From NCBI RefSeq assembly GCF_019320115.1, contig NC_089584.1, positions 55,982,852 to 56,046,851 of the forward strand: a stretch of 64,000 nucleotides of DNA, given 5' to 3'. Positions 47,281 through 58,900 of the stretch are shown one piece after another (the first letter of the stretch is position 1; each line of letters starts with the position of its first letter). The notes under the pieces were generated by a model. That model ran no database searches. It saw only the letters and a list, made by a program, of their open reading frames with translations, and was not told where the DNA came from. The translations under genes were made by a program, and so were the position numbers. This stretch comes from Miscanthus floridulus (Eukaryota > Streptophyta > Magnoliopsida > Poales > Poaceae).

Positions 47281-48476
47281 CAATGGGCCTTTTTGCTTAA
47301 GGCATCAGCAACCACATTTGCCTTACTAGGATGGTAGTGCACTTGAAGGTTGTAGTCTTTGATTAATTCTAACTATCGTTGTTGACGCATGTTCAACTCG
47401 GGTTGAGTAAAGATATACTTGAGACTTTTATGGTCAGTACAGATGTTGCACACATTACCAAGCAAGTAATGTCTCTAGATCTTTAGGGCATGAACAACTG
47501 TGGCTAGCTCTAAGTCATGGGTAGGATAATTGACTTCATGTTTTCGAAGCTGGCATGAAGCATAAGCAATTACTCGGCCCTCCTGCATCAGAACACACCC
47601 CAAACCGGTGCCACAAGCATCACAATAGACATCAAAAGGCTTCTCGACGTCAGGTTGTTCCAATACAGGAGCAGAGGTTAGTAAGGTCCACAAAGTGTGG
47701 AAAGCCTCTTCACACTTCGGAGTCCACACAAACTTCTCATCTTTTTGAAGTAGTCGAGTCATGGGCTTGGCGATTTTAGAGAAATTCGGGATAAAGCGAC
47801 GATAATAGCCAGCCAAACCCAGGAAACTTCGAACTTCTGTGACCGTAGTAGGTGCCTTCCACTCAAGGACTTCTTGCACCTTAGTAGGGTCAACCAAAAT
47901 TCCATCTCCAGATAACACATGACCTAGAAAAGGTATCTTGTTCAACCAGAATTCGCACTTGCTAAACTTAGCATAAAGCTAGTTGTCACGTAACCGAGTT
48001 AAAACAATTCTCAGATGTTCAGTATGCTCTTCTTCATTATGAGAATATACAAGGATATCATCAATGAACACAATGACAAACTTGTCCAATTCCGACATGA
48101 ATACAGAATTCATTAGGTACATAAAGTGTGCCAGAGCATTTGTCAACCCAAAGGACATGACGAGGTATTCGAACAATCCATAACGAGTAGAGAAAGTTGT
48201 CTTAGGTATATCTTCAGGATGAATTTTGATCTGATGGTAGCCAGACCTCAAATCGATCTTGGAGAATACTTTAGCTTTGGAAAGTTGATCAAACAGAATA
48301 TCGATGCGAGGAAGAGGGTATTTGTTCTTGATAGTAACAGCATTAAGGGGGCGATAATCCACGCACATGCGCAGAGACTCGTCCTTCTTCTTCACAAAGA
48401 TAGCCAGACAACCCTAAGGTGAAGAACTAGGCTGAATCAAACCTTTCTTCAATAGCTCACTCAACTGACTCTTCAG
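47281..48476 (-). pseudogene. Tekay reverse transcriptase and RNase H
   Basis: RT from about 48470: [48 protein letters not shown], and the catalytic [13 protein letters not shown] (FIDD near 48068-48057). The thumb/connection follows ([17 protein letters not shown]). RNase H starts near 47660 with [16 protein letters not shown] and [15 protein letters not shown], ending LSKKAHC near 47300. Frame intact apart from TAG codons near 48415, at 47979 and 47475, and near 47365. All catalytic acidic residues I can check are present. Confidence 0.9.
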
Positions 48477-49085
48477 CTAAGCCAACTCATTGGGCGGCAT
48501 TCTATAGGGCCTTCGAGAAATAGGAGCCGTACCTGGAATGAGTTCTATCTTGAATTCTACATCACGGTCCAGAGGTAATCTAGGCAAGTCATTAGGGAAG
48601 ACATCTGGAAACTCATAGACAACCGGTAGATCCTCAATGGCTTTGGCTATGGTGGCATTGACTGTATTGTGGATAGAGATATCATGAGGTAACTGCACTA
48701 GAAAACCCTTCTTATCCATAGGATCCCTCAACATTACCACACGGGTTGATGTATCGATCAACACTCCATTCCCACTCATCCACTTCATTCCTAGGATTAC
48801 ATCGATTCCTACCCCCGGTAGAACTACAAGATCCATAAGGAACTCTCGATCCCCAATCTCAAGCTTTACATCTTTAACTACTTGGTTAGTCAGGATATTA
48901 TTTCCAGCAGCACTAATACAATACCCACCCTTGACACTTGTAATCACATTCATTTTATGCTCAGATGCAAAAGTAGAACTCACAAAGGAATGTGAAGCAC
49001 CCGAATCAAAGAGCACAACTGCAGGGTGATCATTAACAAGGAACTTACCAGCGATGACCACTTCTCCAGCAGGAATTTCCTCCAC
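48477..49085 (-). pseudogene. Tekay protease and linker to RT
   Basis: Retropepsin with [15 protein letters not shown] (catalytic Asp near 49007), followed by [16 protein letters not shown] (hydrophobic-GMDWL-like motif). The linker contains [20 protein letters not shown]. It ends at TAG 48477-48479. Same frame as gag. Confidence 0.88.
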
Positions 49086-50123
49086 AGTCGTGTAGTGAAC
49101 ACGCCCCTAACGGACGTTTCCTTGAGCATTCTGCTTGGAAGGATAGGGACACTTATTTGCCCAATGACCCGGCTGGTTATAGTTCTAGCATGGCCTGTTA
49201 GCTGGTGGGGCATTGGAGCTGCCCTACCTAGAGGTATTCTTTGGCAAGGAAATTGTGTACCCCTTGTGGAAACCAATTTTAGCTTGATTCTTTTTCTGAG
49301 GTGGGTGGTACCAGACATTAGCATTGGGTGGACGGTACTGGGTCTTGGATACCATTGGAGCCTTAGACTGAGAAGCACCAGCCTCAAAGTTTCTTTTATG
49401 GTTCTTGGAAGCAGCATATATCTTGTCATTGTTCTCCTGGGTTAGGGTGTCACTAATAAACTCATTGAAGGTGACACACTTGCAGTTACCCATAGACTTC
49501 ATCAGTTTAGGGGAAAGTCCCCTCTTGAAGCTAGCTATTCTCTTGGCGTCAGTATCGACGAACTCGGGAGCATACCTTGCCAGGTTGTTGAATGCCTGGA
49601 GGTATTCATTAAGACTCTTGTTGCCTTGGGTTAGCTTCATAAACTTGGTATGCTTAATGGCCATGAGACCAGGAGGGATAAAGTGTCCCCGGAAAGCTGT
49701 CTGGAACTGGTCCCAAACTATCTCAACGTTTGTAGGGAAAGTGGTCCTATGATGGGTCCACCAGATGCCTGCAGGGCCTTGGAGCTGGTGTCCTGCATAC
49801 GAAGCCTTCATTCCTTCAGTCAAATGGAGCAATCCAAACCTTTGCTCTATCATGCTCAACCATTCATCAGCCTGTAATGGTTCTTCTGCCTCACGAAAGA
49901 TAGGAGGCTTTGTGTCCATGAAGTCCTTAAAGCTGTTGTACTGGTTTGGCTCGGGTCCCTGGCGGACATGCCGATCCTCACGGTTAGCCATATGGCGCAT
50001 AGCCTCAGCTAGCATGCGCTGACTTTCCACGACTGTCTGCATTAGCTCAGCTGGTGTGGGCGGTGGAGGAGGTGGTTGTTCCTCATCTCCCATGCTACGA
50101 CTGTGACGAAGGTTATAATCCAT
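49086..50123 (-). pseudogene. Tekay gag with zinc knuckle
   Basis: ATG at 50123 (MDYNLRHSRSMGDEEQPPPP). The capsid part reads FMDTKPPIFREAEEPLQADE, then GPAGIWWTHHRTTF and KSLNEYLQAFNNLARYAPEF. The zinc knuckle near 49195-49155 should read C-x2-C-x4-H-x4-C. Here it reads C, TAG, N, Y, NQPGHWANKC: the second Cys is Tyr and a TAG falls inside. Further TAG codons are at 49224-49226 and near 49107. The start is supported by the clean Pro-rich N-terminus common in this clade. Confidence 0.88.
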
Positions 50124-51850
50124 CTACAAAATGTATAGCCAATGAGCACTAACGATGTGGAAACTTTTGTAGATGAATTGTATAATTATGCCAAACTGAT
50201 TCCATTGGAAAGAATGCATTTAAAATCAACAGAGGCACAATCATTCATCACAATCACACAACTCATCAAGCGCATCAATTGACACATAAATGCGATGAAC
50301 TTAACCAACAACGAGATCCATAGACCGCAAAGATGGAATACATCAAAAGCTCACATACGTGGGGCATAACCCGTTCGATAGGTTACATCGAAGCCATAGA
50401 GGTTCCAAACTTACATCAAGGGTAACATAGGGTTCGATATTACATCCCAACGATTAACTTGATACAAAGCTACTCGTTCATGAATGAGGATCAACAAAAG
50501 ACTAGCTCTAGCGTATTAGCTAAGTAGTAAGCTAAACTACGCATCATCCTCGGAGTCAGTGTCGAAGATCTCTCCTCCATCTTCATCACTAGTAGGCTCT
50601 AACTCCTCATCTTCCTCCTCATTAGGTGGAATGTCCTCAGGTCCATTGACCTCAATGCCATCATCACCTTCAGCCATGATGACACCAGAGCCCATCTCAT
50701 CCTCATCATTAGGTGGCAGGAGAGGGTGAAGTTGATTGTGTAACAGGTGAACCTCCTCATGGAGATGGTCATTGTACTCTTTGGCAACTGCCACTTGTTG
50801 CTCTAGCTCCACCTATCGCGCTCTCAACACATTCTCTTCGTGCCAGGCTTCATTCCATTGGTTCATTACGTGAATCAACATACGTTCACAGTTGCGGTGA
50901 GCAACTATCAACCTCTGAACCTCAAGGGTCTCTTGGTCCCGTTCCTATGTTACTTGCTCCAAACGGTGCTGAGCCGCATTCCTCTCAGCAGTCACCCGGG
51001 CTAGCTCTGTCCTCAGCCTTTCCGCCTCAGTAGGCTCAGGACGGGGCTCATGAGGAGCTAAATGGTGATGAGGTGCCCTGCCTCCAGTGGACTTGCGAGC
51101 AGTGAGTTTCATGCACGCCATCTGTAGTAAAAAGTTACAACGTAAGGGGAGAATTATTTAAGGGATACGAAATTTAATTAGTCGGGACAATCATATTTTA
51201 AAGGAGGGAGTAATGCAAGAAATGCCATGTATGCTTGAACATGATGCATGCACGATCCGTACGTCCTCACAAACCTAGAAAAATTGAAAGGCTAGCAAAA
51301 TATACGGTGGCATACATACGTTCTCTCGTATACGGTAGCTAGTCGATCTACAACGATACGTTGTTAGTGTACCTGCAGAAAATTTCATTTCAGCCCAGTA
51401 ATTTCCCAAAAAGGCATGTAAACTAAATACTTTCATACATACACCCCCCGATGCATATACTCTAGTATCACAGCTACCCATCAGAGATACCCACATTTAA
51501 GTACTCTCATAGATACATGATTGAACATATAAGTATGCGAGCAACCACAACTACTCTCCCCTAGACCGACGGTTGGGCGGTCATGCTCTCACAACTCCCA
51601 CTTACCAGAGCGTAGAGGTATTTTGATCCATACATTACCACCCAAACAGATGGCATCCATACAATAGCACGCCGTATGGACAATGAAACAGAAATAAGCA
51701 GGAACCCCCAAGTTAGTACTTTAATAAGCCACCTAAGAGTCCTTATTTGGGCATAAGGGATATGACCACTGGCAATACTTAGTATTTAATTTAGAATTTT
51801 CACAAATACTTTTGTTTTAAATACACAAATGACATGTTTAGTGTCGAATC
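50124..51850 (-). other. Tekay leader between primer site and gag
   Basis: About 1.7 kb. Apart from the ORF at 51121-50537, I see no gene in 51122-51850 or 50124-50536. A long leader of this kind is common in the clade. Confidence 0.6.
50537..51121 (-). pseudogene. Extra Tekay ORF: histone H3-tail-like N-terminus, coiled coil, acidic tail
   Basis: A 195-codon frame in element direction, ATG at 51121, stop at 50537, ending 413 bases before gag. The N-terminus reads MACMKLTARKSTGGRAPHHH. After Met removal, residues 1-21 align without gaps to histone H3, and 14 of 21 are identical by my count (A1, K4, T6-G13, A15, P16, L20, A21). Codons 2 and 3 (TGC, ATG) are one C-to-T step each from Arg and Thr codons, the H3 residues. 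Residues about 30-130 are heptad-rich (TEAERLRTELARVTAERNAA; VELEQQVAVAKEYNDHLHEE). The last 50 are strongly acidic (DEELEPTSDEDGG). Two in-frame TAG (codons 59 and 103), no frameshift. Function unknown. It would be a nuclear or chromatin-facing accessory protein if the mimicry is real. Confidence 0.6.
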
Positions 51851-51864
51851 TTGCTCTGATGCCA
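51851..51864 (-). other. Primer binding site, initiator-Met tRNA type
   Basis: Minus strand TGGCATCAGAGCAA, two bases (GC) after the 5' LTR end. The common plant iMet site is TGGTATCAGAGC, so one transition separates them. Confidence 0.85.
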
Positions 51865-51866
51865 GC

Positions 51867-54800
51867 TGTAATAGAACCGACCAAATCATAAGAACGTAAG
51901 TACAAAAACAATCACCGAAGCGATCAAATTCCTGTACTTAAGCTCCCATAATCCCGGTAGTCCGGAAATCACGAAGGATTTCAACCAACTCTCGACATAC
52001 AAACCAAGATCATAGTGATTCAACACAACACATCATCCGTTACAACATTTCATAAGTAGCATTCGACTTACATCCATTAGAGTTTAAATAGAATATTACA
52101 AACCAAGTTTGAGTGTGCGGAAGCAACATAGTTTAGTACAAAACATCATAGTTTTCAAATACATTGCCAAGTCTGAGTCATGTCCCCCAAAAGCATTATC
52201 AGGTACGAGAACTAGTAGAGACCACGCCCAACGGTCTAGTCTTCATCCCCAGCTGGGAGAAGGCAGCACTTGCAGCAACCAAAGTAGAACTGGTCATCTG
52301 CAACAGGTGGGAGATAAACCCTGAGTATGAGAAGGTACTCAGCTAGACTTACCCAACAAAACCAGAAATAAAAGACACCAAGGATCATGCAAGGCTTATG
52401 AGGTGGGCTAGCTTGACATAGTTGCATAAAAGAGCTTATGATTATAGTAACCAATTTAAACTTAGCATCAAGATTATCATCATTTACCTATCCACTAGAT
52501 TAGCACCTGTACTAGAGCACTCACTTATTAGGAGCAAACAATATTAACCATAGCAGGTATAATAAGGCTGTCATCATCATATCATCATTTCCGAACCATT
52601 AGGTTATTTAGTGTATCTACATTGGAGATAAGCCCATCAAGTTCTCACTAACCGGGAGAGACGGCGACTCGAATCGAATTACAACTCAGCTGAGGGGGTA
52701 TTCCTAACTCTCACCCTGACATACTTAGCAAGGGTAGCCATGGGTCACCTTTGGAACAACTTAGGAACCAAATTCACGGGTTCGATTAGCGCCAGCACTC
52801 TCAGGGATTACCCTTCTGCCAGGATGATTAGGACTTTTAAATCACCTGCCCTTGGACTCATGCCTACGGCTCCCTTCCGAGGTGCACTTTATACTTATCG
52901 ACTCCTGGCCTGAGGTGAGCTACTCGGCTTCGCGGTTGGTCTTCAGACACGGCCAACTAAGAGAGAGGCATGCATTCAACATAAATAGGAAAGGCTCCAA
53001 GAATCAGTCCTTAAGCAACACAGACGGAGTCACTGCAAACCGGCAAGCCTCCGTCCGGTCTTCATTTCAAATTAAGACTAGTTCTTTTCCACGATAGCAA
53101 ATATAGCCAACCGTGCCACATGTATCTTCCTATATCTCGCAGGTGACAGGAAATCACCTGACTTCTACCGTGTTTAAGCAGGGCTAAGCACTACACGAGC
53201 CTGAGCTACATAGGATTCAAGGTAACAATATCTAGACAAGGATTGGGTAACCAATGCAGCAAGTGTTTGCATCCAATACCTAAACTTAATGCAACAATAT
53301 ATATAATAATAATACTGTAACTACATTTCGGAAATTAGGAGGCTTAATATGCTCCAGGGCTTGCCTTTCACAAAGTTGCAAGGACGGTGATCTGGGCACT
53401 CAACGGCGACCTCGTCTGGCACTTCTCCTGAAGGCTGCTCCTCCTGAATCTCCGGTGTCGACTGCTGCTGCTCTCTCGGTTCCTCGAATTCCAGCAGGGT
53501 CACTCCTTCTGGTACACCTATTGCATGCCGATGCACAAGATAAATATCATGGATGCATAAGGAATGACATGATGCTCAATGATGAATGAATCACAGTAAG
53601 TGTTTACCGAAAACATCACTGGACACTCGTTTACCGAGTAAGACTAGCCCTATTCAAATCACTTTAAAACAGGTATCTAATTTAACTTGAAGAACAAGAT
53701 CAACTTACCTAACTTGCATAACCTAAGATAAAGATGCTCATCTTCAGTTAAAGGCCTAACACCTAGGAACATTACCACAAACTTAGAAAATGTAAAGGCA
53801 TACATAAATCAACATTTAAAGTTTCATATGCACACAAGTAGTCCCTTAATTCAATCACAACAAGAGTTATACAAATCCAAATGACTTGCATGAGGACATT
53901 CTGGAAAGCTTATGAAATTCTCTACAAATCATTTCTAAACATCAAAGCATGATTCTTACGTTAACCAAATCGAATTCCAGTAAACCTAGAATCTGTCCAG
54001 AAATGACAGGGTTACTAAATTAATTATTTAATGATGATGCAAAAGCATAATTGGACCAACCCAAGTTTACCAACATGTTTTTCATACCTAAGAAACATCA
54101 GAAAGTATAGTGCCAACTTCTAAATAAATTATTTAATATCATTTTCCAATTTATTTAGTTAATTAGGTGATTAAAGCAATATATAGTAAAACTGTTCATA
54201 AAAATCTACAAAATTTACAGTAGCTATCTCATGCTTCACATAGACTAGCATAAAAATTTCAAAGCCATTGAGCAAGCAGAACTTGCTGTATCCAAAATAA
54301 CAGGTGGCATGCCTATTTTTAGCATAATTAGGAAACCCTAATGAAAAGTGTCAAGCAACAGATTTCACATTTTTCCTAGCATCATTCTAGCATAAGAACC
54401 TTACTCACCAAATTTTACCTATACTGGATCTATAGAAAAATTATGAAAATTCACACAAGATCCATCCATTGATAAAAAGAAATTCTATAACTCAAAAACT
54501 ATACATGCACTAGCTCTGAAATTTTAACCAGAGCTTCTACTAAGCAATAATAGATTACCCACAAAATTTCATAATTTTTGAACCACATAAACTCAAGATA
54601 AAATTCAAACAAGTTTGCATGCATCTAAAAATAGATTTCAAAGTCCTATTTCATTCATCCAAAATTTCTAAAACATGTGCTCATATAATATTTTTATTAA
54701 ATACTAGACATTACTAGGAACTCAACAAAATTGGAACCATAGGATTTGGATCTACCAAACTTGAGTTACACATTTTTGAATCTATACATAAATCTTGTGA

Positions 54801-56131
54801 AAAACAATTAAACAAAACAAAAAGGAAAACCTAACTCTACTGCTGGGCCAGCCTGAAGGTCACGGCGGTCTCAGATGCGGCAAGGTCACAACCATGGCAG
54901 TGACAGCGGAAGTGGCCAAAGCGCCTTTACCACGACTCAAACGGCTCGGAGAAGAGGTGGAGGACGTAGAGGCGAACACGGCGGAGCTACGGTGAAGACG
55001 TCGCGCGTATTTTTGCGACGGTGAGCAAGCGAGGCGACGGCAGAGCAATGGCGGAGCGGTGGCTCCGCTACTTCTGCGCTTTGAAGGAGGAGGGAATAAG
55101 AGTGAATGGAGAGGCAGGAGGATGCGGCTTCAAGTGGAGAACACCGGCAGCGGGTTCAGGCCAGCCACGGCGCGTGGCCTGGGCGGTCAGTCGGCCATCG
55201 ACGCACGGCGCCACGCTGCCATCGAATTCTAAATCGACAGAGCACTATAGAGTCTGAATTTTTCGTTTTAGTAACCAATTGAACCGACTGACAGGAGATG
55301 TTTGATAGGGATTATCTCCTAAACCGTGACGTATTAGTGAAAGAAATGAACATGAAAGTTGTAGCCCGTACTTCCATCTTCAATTTCTATTTAAATACCA
55401 AGGACTAATTCTCAATGGATACAGAGTAAAATCAAGCCAAAGTTGGCTCGATCAAACTGGAAATGTACTTAGGACTTAGAAAATTTTTCAAATGTTGAAT
55501 CCACCATCAATGCTGACTTGTGGGTCCTTTTTGAACATGTTGTGCACATTTTCATGACTTGGTTTCTAAACAAAGTTTGTTCCTTATTAAATTTGCTACA
55601 ACTTTGCTTTAGGTTACGCAAGCATGCATAGACTCAAAGCTATACTTTTAAAACAGTCAAACAAAAAGGGTTTAGGGGTCAAAATTGATCAAACCATGAC
55701 TTGGGAACCTAATTAGTCAAAATGATCCACATGAACATTGATCCTAATGACATTCTAGGTGTAACTAAGTTACTTAGGATGATTATTAGCCACACCACAC
55801 ATTGGTCACACAAGAATCAAGCATTGTATGTACTGAAATAATGAAAAACACATGAATTGTTACATTTGTTTCATAGTCATGTTTCACATGTTTCCTGATC
55901 GTGTTGCATAGTACTACTAACCATGTTTCACTAAAGTGTGTTGCATATGTTGCACTTGAGTGTTGCACCCTATTCATTTCATAAATAAACATCCATGATA
56001 TAGGGCAATATAATATGTTACAATGTTTCAAGAGCATGTTTCATGCAATATGAACTCATAATTGGATGAATGATGCTCATGTTTATGAAATGCAAGTGCA
56101 AATGTGGAAGCCAAATACCTGGGGTGTTACA
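51867..56131 (-). repeat. 5' LTR of Tekay element, 4265 bp
   Basis: Same ends as the left LTR. A 71-codon acidic frame (53536-53321) parallels that of the left LTR but lacks an ATG. The differences between the LTRs are mostly C/T and G/A. Confidence 0.92.
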
Positions 56132-56136
56132 CCCTT
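56132..56136. repeat. Target-site duplication CCCTT, right
   Basis: CCCTT directly after the element end GGGGTGTTACA. Identical to 41442-41446. Confidence 0.9.
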
Positions 56137-58900
56137 CGAGAATGCTGCTGATCGGATATGGATATGCCATGGTTCACCTCTGTCACCTCCCTATTCTAGC
56201 ATCATGCCTCCTACAGCTAAAGCTACCATCTTTGGGGCACTTACGTGACACCGTTCGTGCCCAGGAATGGTAGCAGTGCTACATCAACACCCTCTACATC
56301 ACCCTGTATCACCACTCGAGACTCAGACTACTGCACAACAAGGGAAAGCCCCCTCCCTAACCAAACTCCTCCCTTTGATTTTGGAAGTGACCCTGACCAC
56401 TACCCACCATAAGCCCAAGGCCATGGCTTTGTAGAACGAATGTCATACTAGAGCTATAGAGCTAACCCAGACACTATGACCAACCCCTACTACAACTATG
56501 GAAAGCATTGAACCAAACCCTAGTGTGCGGCCATGGCAACATAGCTGTGCTGCTAGAATCGAGCCCTACCCGCGTCAGGTGACCTGCCATCTGTAAGCCC
56601 TCGGTGAGACAACCAAAGGCCTAACCTTTCCAACCCCACCTGCAGCCAGCCCAAGGCCAATGACCGCTCTCTGTGTCCAGCCTTTGAGCTATATTTTTTT
56701 GTAGGGTCCTCATCAATTGCTTGTTACCAATTCCTATAGATACATAGCACATACACCCTACGCTCATTGTGTCATTTCGTGGCACTCACACCTCGAACAA
56801 CACCGGCATGAGCATGTTCTTACCGCACTATTGAGAACTCTAGCTTTACCCTCATGGCACAACCATAGGTCACTAATGCCACCCACTGCCACTTGTGCAA
56901 GGCCTAGCCCTACGCTGTTGCAGCCACCATGAACCCAAGTGTACCAAGAACGTCAAGGCCTAGCCATGGCTATGATTGAACCCTTGGAGGTCACCCGTGA
57001 CACTTAGGCCATTCCTATCTAACAAATGCTAAAGCTGATCCTTGCCTTCCCACTTGAGAGGCATAAGGGTGTGTCTTGGCTCTGCCTGAACCTAGCACAC
57101 AAATAACTGAGTTCCCTCACAGGCATGCACAATCTGCCCAAGACCTTGGCTTGCCACTATCATGCACCCAAATGTGCCACCTTGCACACATAGACGCCTT
57201 GGCATTTTGTGGAGTAGTCCATAGACACTACGTGGCCCTCCCCATCACCTCTAGTTTAAGCCCTAACCTTGCATGCCACAAACAAGCAAAGGCTAGGCAC
57301 CGTGAGCAGTATAAACCCTCACCTTTGAGCCTAAGTTGAGCCATGCGAGACCAATACCCTAAGCCTAAGGCATTGCCTTGTTGTCTGTCATGCCAACGTT
57401 GCCATGAACCTTGGATCTTGTCTAAGCCAATTTTTTGCCTTACTATCGGCCTACCCTGCGGGTGCCAATCTTTGCACTGTGCGTTTGTGCTACAAGTATG
57501 TGACATCACGTCTACTGCCTACTCACAAATGTTCAACAAGCTAGAACATTGCGATGCTGCACAGCCTTACCAACCTAAGTTGTCATCACCATGGCAAGCC
57601 TTACCACCAAGTGCAAGACACCAACATAACCGAGTTGAATCACAAGCCTGCTCAGCAGTCGCTCTTCACAGCCTTAGCCATGCTGTCTTCCCATGCCGTG
57701 AACACATGCACGATGCCAAAAGGATTTTCCTATTGCCATGCCTTGCACGACCATGGTCATGCCTCAGTTGCTTGCACATTCAAAGCTAAGGCTTGACCCT
57801 GGTTTCCTCGAACACGCGCAGACACTGGCTTTGGCCTATGCACTCGTGAGCCCCTCACCGTGACCTCGCTAACACAGACATGGCCACATCAAGCTACATG
57901 GCCCAAGAACATCCGCCGTCATGCATGAACACCATGACAATGGCGTTGTCATGACGAGTCAATGTTCCTGCATCGTTGAGCCTAGACCTCTACCTAGACG
58001 CACCCCATGTAACCATAGAACACCCTCATGGCCTCGCCGTGCACGGTATCGCACCACTATGATCGCTGTCGCCAGGCACGGTTGTGCTGAGGCCTAAGCC
58101 AACACCCTTGCCCCATCTACTATCGCCTCCATGGTGCGCAGTGAGTATATGGCTGCATGACCACCACCCATTGAGCTACACATTGCACATGACCATCATG
58201 CTATGTGACCTCCATGCCGAGCCCAACAAGAATCCTTCGCTAGCATTGGAAGCACCTCTGGGTGATTGGTCATTGGACCATGACCACTCGAATACACATC
58301 CGACGAACACATGGACGCTGCATTATGCACTTGCATAGCAGACTCGAACCAATGGGAATACGTTGTTGCCCTTACCCAAACCAAGCATTTGGCCCACATA
58401 GCCAGACCAAGCACAACTGTGTTCACTCAACTTGAGCTAAGCTGAGCCAGGCCTAAGGCCCTTTGTTGCCCTTGTCATGTCACCCAAGTACCCATGACCT
58501 TGCCTGTCCCATTGTTGGAGCTAAGTTGATCATGTATGGCCCTACCATCTAGCCAGCCTACACATGCCCGAGAAGGGTCCCAACCTACAACATGACCGAG
58601 AGGGGTCCCAACCTACAACCCATGCAACCACCTCGGCATTGAAGCGTGGTGATGCAAAGACCAACCTATTCCCAACCCTTGACATAGATGGACCTACACT
58701 TGACCACCTCGCTTTTACCTAGTCCTAACCTAGCTAGCTTTGATGTGTCCAGTTGGACATGCGTCAGCTCTAGAGGAGGACCCATGCAATGGAGCTGACC
58801 TAGGAGGTGGAGGCCCATGCTGATTGACTACATCGACTGATGGAGACTTGTACCACTACTACCTCAACATCGTAGGTGTCATGGCATCACCTTTTATTTA
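56137..58900. other. Unassigned repeat DNA, continuation of 38996-41446
   Basis: Sequence resumes at CGAGAATGCTGCTG. It is moderately GC-rich, with many CATGCC, AAGCC and ACCC words and stops in all frames. Short ORFs of up to about 148 codons look like chance frames: no known motif, odd composition. Two near-identical 25-base pieces (CCGAGAGGGGTCCCAACCTA type) lie at about 58567-58619. It is most like the GC-rich inner part of a decayed large grass LTR. Confidence 0.4.

Larger units (their letters stand above)
41447..56131 (-). mobile_element. Tekay/Del-type chromovirus (Ty3/gypsy), full length, decayed
   Basis: 14,685 bp on the minus strand with a perfect CCCTT target duplication. In element direction: 5' LTR 56131-51867, iMet-type primer site, an extra ORF with a histone H3-like N-terminus, gag, protease, RT, RNase H, integrase and chromodomain, polypurine tract, 3' LTR 45728-41447. 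Chromodomain, iMet primer and very long LTRs point to the Tekay/Del clade. The polyprotein is one frame from 50123 to about 45940, broken by about a dozen stops and one 1-bp loss. The LTR pair differs by about 8 positions in the first ~235 bases by eye. Confidence 0.92.

Noticed and set aside
57343..57789. 148-codon Cys/His-rich plus-strand ORF
   Set aside because: The pattern of Cys is irregular, no known zinc-binding spacing is seen, and the region is full of stops in decayed repeat DNA. Probably chance.
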